NCBI RefSeq assembly: GCF_042650645.1
Contig: NZ_JBHSBI010000005.1
Span: forward strand, 310,001-374,000
Length of the DNA stretch: 64,000 nt
Direction of reading: 5' to 3'
Source of the DNA: Nonomuraea purpurea
GTDB taxonomy: Bacteria > Actinomycetota > Actinomycetes > Streptosporangiales > Streptosporangiaceae
A model generated the notes under the pieces. That model worked only from the letters and a program-made list of their open reading frames with translations. It had not been told where the DNA came from and made no database searches. The translations under genes were made by a program, and so were the position numbers. Position 1 is the stretch's first letter. Every line of letters begins with the position of its first letter. Below are positions 17,006 to 24,622 of this stretch, in pieces.

Positions 17006-18226
17006 TTGACGAACACTGACGCCGACCTCCGTCAAAGAGCCGCGAAGGTCGTCCCCGGCGGCATGTACGGCCACCTCAACGCCGCCCTGTTCGCCCCCGG
17101 CTACCCCCAGTTCTTCGCGCGCGGCGAGGGCTGCAGGCAGTGGGACGTGAACGGGCGCGAATACATCGACTTCATGTGCAGCTGGGGCCCCGTCGTGCTG
17201 GGCCACCGGCACCCGCGCGTGGAGGAGGCCGCCGCCCGGCAGGCCGCGCTCGGCGACTGCCTCAACGGTCCAGGGCCGATCATGGTGGAGCTGGCCGAGC
17301 TGCTCGTGGACACCGTGCCCAGCGCCGACTGGGCGATGTTCTCCAAGAACGGCACCGACGCCACCACGCAGGCGCTCATGGTCGCCAGGGCCGCCACGGG
17401 CCGGACGAAGGTCCTGATGGCCCACGGCGCCTACCACGGGGCCGACCCGTGGTGCACGCCCTCCCTGGCGGGCACGACCCCGAACGAGCGGGCCGACCTG
17501 GTCGAGTTCGCCTACAACTCGCTCGAATCCCTGGAGGCCGCGGCGGCGACCGTCGAGGGCGACGTGGCGGCCATCATCGTCACGCCGTTCAAGCACGACT
17601 CCTTCGAGGACCAGGAGCTCGTCGAGCCCGCCTTCGCCCGTGGCGCCCGCGCCCTGGCCGACCGGCTGGGGGCGGCGCTGGTGATCGACGACGTGCGCGC
17701 CGGGTTCCGTGTCGATCTGCGCGGGTCGTGGGAGCCGTACGGGGTTCGTCCCGACCTGACGGCCTGGTCCAAGGCCATGGCCAACGGCCACCCGATCGCC
17801 GCCGTCACCGGCGTGGACGCGCTGCGCGGCCCGGCGCAGACGCTGTACTCGACCGGGTCGTTCTGGTTCTCGGCGGTGGCGATGGCGGCGGCCAAGGCGA
17901 CCATCGAGACGCTGCGCGACACCGACGGCATCGGGGCCATGGAACGGGCAGGGACGCGGTTGCGCGAGGGGCTGTACGCGCAGGCGAAGGCGCACGGGTT
18001 CGTGGTGAACCAGACCGGCCCGGTGACCATCCCGTGGCTGAGCTTCGACGGCGACGCCGACCTGTCCACGGCCATGTACTGGAGTGACGCCTGCCTGCGC
18101 CACGGCGTCTACCTCCACCCGTGGCACAACTGGTTCATGTCGGCCGCGCACACGGAGCAGGACGTGGCCAGGGCGCTGGAGGGCACGGATCTGGCGTTCG
18201 CGGAGACGCGCGCGCACCTGGGATGA
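17006..18226 (+). CDS. Class III PLP aminotransferase (GSA-aminomutase-like)
   Basis: A 406-residue fold-type I enzyme. It shows the N-terminal GGMYGHLN, GTDATTQALMVARAATG, HGAYHGADPW (cofactor-stacking region), VIDDVRAGFRVD and the PLP Lys in TAWSKAMANGHPIAAVTG. It resembles glutamate-1-semialdehyde aminomutase but has no heme-pathway genes nearby. The TTG start is supported by TAAGGACC 8 bases upstream. In this context it may act on a keto or amino sugar (inference). Confidence 0.88.
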   Translation: MTNTDADLRQRAAKVVPGGMYGHLNAALFAPGYPQFFARGEGCRQWDVNGREYIDFMCSWGPVVLGHRHPRVEEAAARQAALGDCLNGPGPIMVELAELLVDTVPSADWAMFSKNGTDATTQALMVARAATGRTKVLMAHGAYHGADPWCTPSLAGTTPNERADLVEFAYNSLESLEAAAATVEGDVAAIIVTPFKHDSFEDQELVEPAFARGARALADRLGAALVIDDVRAGFRVDLRGSWEPYGVRPDLTAWSKAMANGHPIAAVTGVDALRGPAQTLYSTGSFWFSAVAMAAAKATIETLRDTDGIGAMERAGTRLREGLYAQAKAHGFVVNQTGPVTIPWLSFDGDADLSTAMYWSDACLRHGVYLHPWHNWFMSAAHTEQDVARALEGTDLAFAETRAHLG

Positions 18227-18364
18227 GGGGCGGCCCTTGCCGTTCGCGCCCGCGTCCACGATGCTGTCGTCAGGTCCGCCGGGCCAGGGGATCACGGCAC
18301 GGTCACGTCTCGGCGGCACCCTCTTGACGCGCCTCGGCCGCCGTTCGTACGTTCGGGCAAACGT

Positions 18365-18381
18365 TTAGGAAACTTTCCTAA
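18365..18381. promoter_or_regulatory. 17-bp palindromic operator before sugar importer
   Basis: Perfect palindrome TTAGGAAACTTTCCTAA (8-bp arms, one central base) 16 bp before the importer's start codon. The form, A/T-rich arms ending in TTAGGAAA, resembles operators of ROK/NagC-type sugar repressors. No ROK gene is in the window, so the regulator would act from elsewhere. Confidence 0.6.
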
Positions 18382-18397
18382 TTTACGGGAGCCCCCC

Positions 18398-19837
18398 ATG
18401 ACCCACCCGGGCGAGATCACTCGGCGTCAGTTGCTGCGCAGGATCGGCATCGCCGCGTTGGCCGCCGGGCCCGGCGCGGGCCTGCTGAGCGCCTGCGCCA
18501 CGGCCGGGACGGGCGGCGAGCCGTCCGCCGCCCCCTCGGCCGCCGCCTCCACCAGCCTCCAGAACCCGTTCGGCGTGGACGCGAAGAAGCCGCTCGAAGT
18601 GATCATCTTCAGCGGCGGGTACGGCGACGCCTACGCCAAGGAGTTGCACGAGGAGCTCTACAAGAAGAAGTTCCCCGGCGTCTCGGTCAAACACGGGGGC
18701 ACCCAGCAGATCGGCACCCAGCTCCGCCCGCGCTTCGTCGGCAACGACGCTCCCGACGTCTTCAACAACTCGGGCCCCGAGTCCATGGACCTGGCGGCGC
18801 TGGCCGCGGAAAGCCAGTTGGCCGACCTCGCCCCGCTCTTCGACGCCCCCTCGATCGACGACCCGGCCAAGAAGGTACGCGACACGGTCACGCCCGCCGT
18901 CCTCGACAACGCCAAGATCAACGGCAGGGACCTGGTGCTGAACTACACGGTCTCCCACCGCGCGCTCTGGTACAACGCCAAGCTCTTCGAGTCGATGAAG
19001 TGGGCGGTGCCGACGACGTGGGCCGAGTTCACGGCGCTGGGGGAGACGGCCAAGAAGGAGGGCATCCTGCTCTTCGCCTACCCGGGGCAGAAGGGCCCGT
19101 ACTACCAGCTCTGGAACGTCCTCTACACCGCCGCCAAGATCGGCGGCAACCAGGTCATCATCGACATCGACAACCTGGTCGACAACGCGTGGAACGCCGC
19201 GCCCATGAAGCAGGCGGTCGCCGCCTGGGCGGACATCCAGGCGAAATATGGCGACAAAGCGTACTTCGGTCTCGACCACACCCAGACCCAGATCAAGCAG
19301 TTGCAGAACAAGCTGCTCTTCTACCCCGTCGGGTCCTGGGTCGAGAACGAGATGGCCAAGGACAAGCCCATGGACTTCGAGTACGCCATCGCCCCCATCC
19401 CCGACGTCACCGCCGCCGACAAGATGCCCTACGGCGCCATCCAGGTCGGCGTCGGCGAGAACTTCGTGGTCGCGGCCAGGGGCAAGAACCCGCAGGGCGG
19501 CCTCGAATACCTGCGCATCATGCTCTCCAAGGAAGGCGCGCGGGGATTCACCCAGAAGACCAAGAACCTCACCGTCGTCTACGGCGCCGCCGAGGGCCTC
19601 GACCTGCCCACCGGCCTGACGAGCGCGGCCAAGGCCCAGGACGCGGCCGGCCAGAACATCATCACCGACGCCCGCTTCGAAGGCTGGTACAAGGAGCTCT
19701 TCGACTACGGCACCGAGCAGATCAACGTGGTCATGGCCGGCCGCATCACCCCCGACCAGTTCTGCGCCAACATGCAGAAGAAGGCTGACGCCGTCAAGAA
19801 GGACGATTCGGTCGCCAAGCAGACGCGGAGCCAGTAG
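18398..19837 (+). CDS. ngcE: Sugar ABC transporter solute-binding lipoprotein, NgcE-like
   Basis: A 479-residue binding protein with a twin-arginine lipoprotein signal (TRRQLLRRIG, lipobox LLSAC, Cys33). The mature part has the family-1 solute-binding pattern and resembles NgcE, which takes up N-acetylglucosamine and diacetylchitobiose in Streptomyces (for example FNNSGPESMDLAAL and SHRALWYNAKLFE). The permease genes follow after 3 bp. No ATPase gene is present; such importers normally share an MsiK-type ATPase encoded elsewhere. The ligand assignment is by family resemblance only. Confidence 0.85.
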   Translation: MTHPGEITRRQLLRRIGIAALAAGPGAGLLSACATAGTGGEPSAAPSAAASTSLQNPFGVDAKKPLEVIIFSGGYGDAYAKELHEELYKKKFPGVSVKHGGTQQIGTQLRPRFVGNDAPDVFNNSGPESMDLAALAAESQLADLAPLFDAPSIDDPAKKVRDTVTPAVLDNAKINGRDLVLNYTVSHRALWYNAKLFESMKWAVPTTWAEFTALGETAKKEGILLFAYPGQKGPYYQLWNVLYTAAKIGGNQVIIDIDNLVDNAWNAAPMKQAVAAWADIQAKYGDKAYFGLDHTQTQIKQLQNKLLFYPVGSWVENEMAKDKPMDFEYAIAPIPDVTAADKMPYGAIQVGVGENFVVAARGKNPQGGLEYLRIMLSKEGARGFTQKTKNLTVVYGAAEGLDLPTGLTSAAKAQDAAGQNIITDARFEGWYKELFDYGTEQINVVMAGRITPDQFCANMQKKADAVKKDDSVAKQTRSQ

Positions 19838-19840
19838 CCG

Positions 19841-20755
19841 ATGCAGCGGTTGCGCAAGTACGGGTTCGTCGCCGGGTGCCTCTTCGTCCCGCTCACGCTC
19901 TACACCGTCTTCGTCATCAGCCCGTACGTCCAGGCCTTCCAGCTCTCCCTGACGAACTGGAACGGATACAGCTCGATCGTGCGGTACGTGGGGCTGGACA
20001 ACTTCGGCCGGTTGTTCGAGGACGAGGTGTTCTGGCAGGCCCTGCGCAACCACGCGATCCTCCTGCTCGTGCTGCCGATCGTGACGATCGCCATCGCGCT
20101 CTTCCTGGCCTTCCTGCTGAACCTGGGCGGCGGCACCCGAGGCGCGGGCATGAAAGGGGTCTGGGGGTCGAAGTTCTACCGCGTAGTCTACTTCTTCCCC
20201 CAGGTGCTGGCCGTGGCCGTGGTGGGGGTGCTCTTCCAGGCCGTCTACCGGCCGGACGCGGACGGCGTCGTCAACGGCGTGCTCGCCAGGTTCGGCCTGG
20301 AACCCGTGGGCTGGCTCACCGAGCCGGGGCTGGCCCTGTGGTCGGTCATCGCGGTGATGGTCTGGCAGGCGGTCGGCTTCTACGTCGTGCTGTTCTCGGC
20401 CGGCATGGCCGCCATCCCCAAGGACTACTTCGAGGCCGCGGCCCTCGACGGCGCAGGGCGGGTGCGGCTGTTCTTCTCGATCACGCTGCCGCTGCTGCGC
20501 GACACCGTGCAGGTCGGCTGGATCTATCTGGGGATCGCGGCCTTCGACGGGTTCGCGCTGATCCAGGTGCTGGTGGGAGACAAGGGCGAGCCGGACGGCG
20601 CCACGACCATCCTGCCCATCACCATCTACAAGACGGCCTTCTCCTACAACAAGGTCGGATACGCCTCCGCGATGGGGGTGGCGCTGTTCTTCCTGACCGT
20701 GACGTTCGCCGTGCTGACACTGCGGACGACCAGACGCGAGAGAGTCGAGCTCTAG
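19841..20755 (+). CDS. ngcF: Sugar ABC transporter permease, NgcF-like
   Basis: A 304-residue MalF-type permease with six predicted membrane segments and the EAA loop (FEAAALDGAGRVRLFFSITLPLL). It begins 3 bp after the binding-protein gene and ends 2 bp before the second permease gene, a tight importer operon. Confidence 0.9.
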   Translation: MQRLRKYGFVAGCLFVPLTLYTVFVISPYVQAFQLSLTNWNGYSSIVRYVGLDNFGRLFEDEVFWQALRNHAILLLVLPIVTIAIALFLAFLLNLGGGTRGAGMKGVWGSKFYRVVYFFPQVLAVAVVGVLFQAVYRPDADGVVNGVLARFGLEPVGWLTEPGLALWSVIAVMVWQAVGFYVVLFSAGMAAIPKDYFEAAALDGAGRVRLFFSITLPLLRDTVQVGWIYLGIAAFDGFALIQVLVGDKGEPDGATTILPITIYKTAFSYNKVGYASAMGVALFFLTVTFAVLTLRTTRRERVEL

Positions 20756-20757
20756 AC

Positions 20758-21606
20758 ATGCGAGATCGGGGCAGGCCGAGGCCCGGAGTGCTGAACGGGC
20801 TGTCGCACGTGGCGCTGGCCGTTTGGGCGTTTCTCATCATCGCGCCGCTGCTGTGGACGTTCCTGGCGTCGTTCAAGACCAACACCGAGATCTTCGGCGA
20901 CCCCCTGCAGCTCCCCGGCGCGCTGCGGCTCGACTCGTGGGGCCGGGCCTGGGACAAGGCGCACATCGGGCAGTACATGCTCAACACCGTCGTCGTGGTG
21001 TTCTTCGGGACGGCGGGCACGATGCTCTTCGGGTCGATGGCGGCGTACGTGCTGGCGCGCTACGACTTCATCGGCAACAAGCTGATCTACTACTACTTCG
21101 TGGCAGGGCTGGCCTTCCCGGTCTTCCTGGCCCTCGGGCCGCTGTTCTTCGTGGTCAAGCAGGTCGGGCTGCTGAACTCGCACGTCGGGCTCGTCATCGT
21201 CTACATCGCGTACTCGCTGCCGTTCACCGTGTTCTTCTTGGCAGCATTTTTCAGGACGTTGCCGGAAACCGTGGCCGAGGCCGCCACCATCGACGGCGCC
21301 TCCCACACCCGCACGTTCTTCCAGATCATGGTCCCGATGGCCAGGCCCGGCCTGATCAGCATCACGATCTTCAACATCCTGGGCCAGTGGAACCAGTATC
21401 TGCTGCCGCTGGTCCTGCTGGCCGGCGACCCGGACAAGTGGGTCCTCACTCAGGGCATCGCCAAGATCTCCACCCTGGCGGGCTACGAGGCGGACTGGCC
21501 GGGACTGTTCGCCGCGCTGAGCATGACCATCCTGCCCGTCATGATCGTCTACATCATCTTCCAGCGCCAGATCCAGTCCGGGCTCAGCTCGGGAGCCCTC
21601 AAGTAA
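20758..21606 (+). CDS. ngcG: Sugar ABC transporter permease, NgcG-like
   Basis: About 282 residues, MalG-type, with an N-terminal membrane helix (ALAVWAFLIIAPLLWTFLASFKTN) and an EAA loop (VAEAATIDGASHTRTFFQIMVPMARPG). The ATG at 20758 follows the NgcF stop directly; the longer open frame upstream lies inside ngcF in another frame. It completes the importer together with NgcE and NgcF. Confidence 0.9.
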   Translation: MRDRGRPRPGVLNGLSHVALAVWAFLIIAPLLWTFLASFKTNTEIFGDPLQLPGALRLDSWGRAWDKAHIGQYMLNTVVVVFFGTAGTMLFGSMAAYVLARYDFIGNKLIYYYFVAGLAFPVFLALGPLFFVVKQVGLLNSHVGLVIVYIAYSLPFTVFFLAAFFRTLPETVAEAATIDGASHTRTFFQIMVPMARPGLISITIFNILGQWNQYLLPLVLLAGDPDKWVLTQGIAKISTLAGYEADWPGLFAALSMTILPVMIVYIIFQRQIQSGLSSGALK

Positions 21607-21616
21607 CGTGGGCCCC

Positions 21617-21892
21617 ATGGACATCGAGAGCAAGCTGGGCGGCTCGCCGGAGTGGCGGCGCGAGGGCGACGAGATCAAACGCACCATCACCGCGCCCGAC
21701 TTCCCCACGGCCATCCGCATCGTCGACGAGATCGCCGCGCGCGCCGAGGAGCTCAACCACCACCCCGACATCGACATCCGCTGGCGCACGCTCCACCTGG
21801 CACTGACCACCCACGACCAGGGCGGGATCACCGACCTCGACTTCGCGCTCGCCGCCATGATCGACGACATCGCCGCGAAACACGGCGCCTGA
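21617..21892 (+). CDS. Pterin-4a-carbinolamine dehydratase
   Basis: About 91 residues with the family's signature: a helix, then ELNHHPDIDIRW with two His, then LTTHDQGGITDLD. The enzyme dehydrates 4a-hydroxytetrahydrobiopterin; in bacteria it may serve pterin recycling or have other roles. A GTG at 21608 is an alternative start with a better-spaced GGAG. It lies immediately downstream of ngcG but is unrelated in function. Confidence 0.85.
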   Translation: MDIESKLGGSPEWRREGDEIKRTITAPDFPTAIRIVDEIAARAEELNHHPDIDIRWRTLHLALTTHDQGGITDLDFALAAMIDDIAAKHGA

Positions 21893-21972
21893 AGTCGAAT
21901 ACTTTATGTAACCACGCGATCACTCGTTAGAGTGGGTGTCCTGTCGGAGCCTCACTGACCTTGGGTGATTTC

Positions 21973-22530
21973 ATGCGCGTGCCCGCACTCCTTCTCGTCC
22001 TGCTCACCTCGGCCTGCGCGGGCCAGCCCGCACCGCTTCACGAGGCCGTGCATCCGACCGGCACACCCGCCGGCGCGATCACGCTGTCCGGCGCCGGGGA
22101 ACTGACCTCCTCCGACACCGCGGCCATCGCCTACGACCGCAAGCTCGCCCCGCGCGGAGCTCAGGCCAGCGCGACCGTCGAGTCCTCGGGCGGCGTGACC
22201 CGCACCTCCCTCGTCGTCGAGGGCTTCCTGCACAAGCGCCGCTACGGCGCCCACCTGCACGTCAAGCCGTGCGGCAAGAAGCCCGACGACGCCGGCCCGC
22301 ACTTCCAGCACGAGCATGGCAAGGTCAACCCGTCCAGCGAGGTCTGGCTCGACTTCACCACCAACGGCGAGGGCGCGGGCCGCTCCAGCGCCCGCAACGA
22401 CTGGGCGCTGACCCCCGACCGGCTGCCCCACTCCCTCGTGATCCACTCCCAGGCCACCAAGACGTCGGGGCCGCAGGTCGGTACGGCGGGCGACCGCGTC
22501 GCCTGCGTGACCCTGAAGAAGGTGTCCTGA
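21973..22530 (+). CDS. Cu/Zn superoxide-dismutase-like lipoprotein
   Basis: About 185 residues. A lipobox (LLTSAC, Cys15) anchors it outside the membrane. Cu/Zn-SOD motifs follow: GAHLHVKPCG (His94, His96, Cys100), AGPHFQHEH (His110, His113), LVIHS (His158) and a late Cys178 able to pair with Cys100. The metal ligands appear largely present. The ATG at 21973 is preferred over the upstream TTG at 21961. Confidence 0.85.
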   Translation: MRVPALLLVLLTSACAGQPAPLHEAVHPTGTPAGAITLSGAGELTSSDTAAIAYDRKLAPRGAQASATVESSGGVTRTSLVVEGFLHKRRYGAHLHVKPCGKKPDDAGPHFQHEHGKVNPSSEVWLDFTTNGEGAGRSSARNDWALTPDRLPHSLVIHSQATKTSGPQVGTAGDRVACVTLKKVS

Positions 22531-22695
22531 TCAGGAGCCCTTGGCCAACGTGAACGCGCCTCGGGTCAGCCCCAATTGCTCCGAGGCCGTCTTCCCCTGC
22601 TCGAACGGCGTCTTCGGGTCGGTCGCGCCGCATCGCCTCGGCCGGCCACGTCAGCACGGCCACGCCCGTGGCACCCGCCAGGCCGAGGTCCTGCT
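22531..22695 (-). pseudogene. Frameshifted gene remnant downstream of GPP34 gene
   Basis: Minus-strand coding-like sequence in two frames. The first part reads DENKQDLGLAGATGVAVLTW then PAEAMRRD; after one extra C near 22621 the next frame reads DPKTPFEQGKTASEQLGLTR then GAFTLAKGS and a stop at 22531. Removing one base joins them into one continuous segment. No start codon precedes it, so it is a fragment. The family is not recognised. Confidence 0.5.
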
Positions 22696-22706
22696 TGTTC
22701 TCATCG

Positions 22707-23345
22707 TCAACCGCCCGCGCTCGACGCCGCGCCGGCGGCCTCGAGGTTCTCGCGCAGCGCGGTCGCGACCGGTTCGACCGGCATGGACAGCCGCTCGACC
22801 CGGTTCTTGACCTGGCGCCACTCGCGTCCCGGCAGGACCGCCTTGAGCCGCACCGCCGCGGCCAGCGCGGCCAGGACCCGGATGTCCTCGCCCATCCGCT
22901 CCACCGGCTGGCCGCCGCGAACGGCCCGCCCGACCCGCTCGGCCAGCCTGCGCGACAGGTACGGCCGGCGCGGCGTGATCCGCGCGACCCGGAACAGCAG
23001 CGGCCGCCGCCACTCCACGCGGATCAGGTGGTCGGCCTCCAGTTCGTCACGGACGAGGCGGAACGCCTGCGAGCGGTCCTTGCGGATCCACTGCCGCCAC
23101 GACCGGGGCGGGGAGCCCGCGATCTGCTCCCACAGGGCGGCCTGCAGGGGGCCGGGGTCGGCGGGGGCGCGGACCGGGCGAACCCGGCCCGACTCGTCGG
23201 CCACGTTGCCGCCGATCATCAATTCGGCCAGCGCGGCGGCCCGCAGCAGGTAGCCCAGCTCGCCGCGGTTGGCCAGCCGCTCCTTGCGCAGGTCGAAGGC
23301 CAGTAGGAAGATCGACCTCGGCAGGGACTCACTCGGTGCCTTCAC
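22707..23345 (-). CDS. GPP34/GOLPH3-like protein
   Basis: A 212-residue member of the GOLPH3/VPS74 (GPP34) family: IFLLAFDLRKERLANRGELG, then RAAALAELMIGG, an arginine-rich middle (WRRPLLFRVARITPRRPYL) and a C-terminal domain RLSMPVEPVATALREN. Eukaryotic GOLPH3 binds phosphatidylinositol-4-phosphate on Golgi membranes; the bacterial members have no established role. The GTG start lies inside the end of the ribbon-helix-helix gene (17-base overlap) with GAGGA upstream, so it is coupled to it. Confidence 0.85.
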   Translation of the reverse strand: MKAPSESLPRSIFLLAFDLRKERLANRGELGYLLRAAALAELMIGGNVADESGRVRPVRAPADPGPLQAALWEQIAGSPPRSWRQWIRKDRSQAFRLVRDELEADHLIRVEWRRPLLFRVARITPRRPYLSRRLAERVGRAVRGGQPVERMGEDIRVLAALAAAVRLKAVLPGREWRQVKNRVERLSMPVEPVATALRENLEAAGAASSAGG

Positions 23346-23568
23346 CGGATTCCTCCTTTTCGTCGGGGGTTTCGTCCGGGGTCTTTTTCGGTCGTCCTCG
23401 CGGGCGCATCCGTCCCACGCCGTCGGGCAGGCGGCCGGCTTCGGAGAGCGCCCTGCGCAGCAGGAACTCGATCTGGGAGTTCGTACTGCGCAGCTCGTCG
23501 GACGCCCACCTGGCCAGCGCGTCGTGCACCACCGGGTCGAGCCGCAGAAGGATCTTCTTGCGGTCCAC
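23329..23568 (-). CDS. Ribbon-helix-helix (Arc/MetJ-type) DNA-binding protein
   Basis: A 79-residue protein. Residues 1-45 give an RHH fold: beta strand KKILLRLDPVVHDAL, helix ARWASDELRSTNSQIEFLLRRAL. The C-terminus is charged and disordered (GRPKKTPDETPDEKEE). The GTG start is 3 bp after the SPFH stop. It is a plausible autorepressor acting at the TATCA/TGATA sites before the SPFH gene. Confidence 0.85.
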   Translation of the reverse strand: MDRKKILLRLDPVVHDALARWASDELRSTNSQIEFLLRRALSEAGRLPDGVGRMRPRGRPKKTPDETPDEKEESGEGTE

Positions 23569-23571
23569 GGA

Positions 23572-24522
23572 TTACTGGTAGAGCGTTCCGGTGTTCACGA
23601 CCGGCTGGGTGTCGCGGTCGCCGACGAGCACGACGAGCAGATTGCTGACCATGGCCGCCTTGCGCTCCTCGTCCAGCTCGACCACCTCGTGCTCGGCGAG
23701 CTTGGCCAGGGCCGTCTCGACCATGCCGACCGCGCCCTCGACGATCTGCTGCCGGGCCGCGACCACCGCGCCGGCCTGCTGGCGCCGCAACATCGCGTGG
23801 GCGATCTCCGGCGCGTAGGCCAGGTGGATGATGCGGGACTCGATGACCTTCACCCCGGCCGAGGCCACCCTGGCCGCGATCTCCGCCGACAGTCGCTCGT
23901 TGATCTCGTCGGCGTTGTCCCGCAACGACAACCGCTGCTCGCCGTGGGAGTCGTAGGGATAGTTGCCCGCGATGTGCCGCACGGCGGTCTCCGCCTGGAT
24001 GGCGACGAACTCCACGAAGTCATCGACCTCGAACACCGCCTGCGCCGTGTCCTCCACCTGCCAGACCACCACGGTCGCGATCTGGATGGGGTTGCCGTCG
24101 GCGTCGTTGACCTTCGTCACGTCCGTCTCGTGGTTGCGGATCCTGGTGGACACCCGCCGCCGCAGGGTGATCGGGTTCACCCACTGCAGGCCCGGCGTGC
24201 GCAGGGTGCCGGTGTAGCGGCCGAGCAACTGCACCACCCTGGCCTCGCCCGGCGCCACGGCCGTGAGGCCGCACAGCAGGATGCCGCCGGCGAGGACCAT
24301 CAGGCACGACGCCACGAGCAGCCAAGCGCCGTTCGCTCCGGAGCCCGAGGCGAGCATGCCGATCGCCACGGCGATCAGCGCCAGGCCCGCCAGGATCAGC
24401 GCCGTCGCCAGCCACAACATCATGAATCCGCTGGTGGTCCGTACGGGACGCTCGTGTGTGTGCGGCGCGGGCATGTCCACGACCGTCCCCTCGATCGTGG
24501 TTGCGCCTGATGTGTTCGTCAT
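23572..24522 (-). CDS. SPFH/band-7 (prohibitin-like) membrane protein
   Basis: A 316-residue protein. Two N-terminal hydrophobic segments (about 34-60 and 65-86) are followed by an SPFH domain: VAPGEARVVQLLGRYTGTLR, RRVSTRIRNHETDVTKVNDADG, VVWQVEDT, then a coiled-coil-forming helix (EIAARVASAGVKVIESRIIH and later QQAGAVVAARQQIVEGAV). SPFH proteins oligomerise in membrane microdomains. It is the first gene of an operon with the RHH and GPP34 genes. Confidence 0.92.
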   Translation of the reverse strand: MTNTSGATTIEGTVVDMPAPHTHERPVRTTSGFMMLWLATALILAGLALIAVAIGMLASGSGANGAWLLVASCLMVLAGGILLCGLTAVAPGEARVVQLLGRYTGTLRTPGLQWVNPITLRRRVSTRIRNHETDVTKVNDADGNPIQIATVVVWQVEDTAQAVFEVDDFVEFVAIQAETAVRHIAGNYPYDSHGEQRLSLRDNADEINERLSAEIAARVASAGVKVIESRIIHLAYAPEIAHAMLRRQQAGAVVAARQQIVEGAVGMVETALAKLAEHEVVELDEERKAAMVSNLLVVLVGDRDTQPVVNTGTLYQ

Positions 24523-24550
24523 CGCCCCTCCCCTTCAGTGATGTCTCGCT

Positions 24551-24572
24551 GCTATCAAAGTGATATCACTTT
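24551..24572. promoter_or_regulatory. Operator-like palindrome before SPFH gene
   Basis: Perfect 16-bp palindrome AAAGTGATATCACTTT (24557-24572). It overlaps a second inverted pair, TATCA-AAG-TGATA, starting at 24553. Overlapping TATCA/TGATA half-sites of this kind suit a dimer-of-dimers RHH repressor. The site lies about 30 bp upstream of the SPFH start. Confidence 0.6.
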
Positions 24573-24622
24573 TTGCGCAAAGGGGGAAGAGGGCCCTGAC
24601 GAGCGGTGAAGGTGATCGGTGG

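Noticed and set aside
17006..18226. Glutamate-1-semialdehyde aminomutase (hemL)
   Set aside because: Similarity is at family level only, no heme genes are near, and the neighbours are sugar genes; named only as class III aminotransferase.
16982..18319. Long open frame on the minus strand opposite the aminotransferase gene
   Set aside because: It is an antisense shadow produced by G/C-rich third positions; composition is His/Arg/Gly-rich with no domain, while the plus-strand frame has clear PLP-enzyme motifs.
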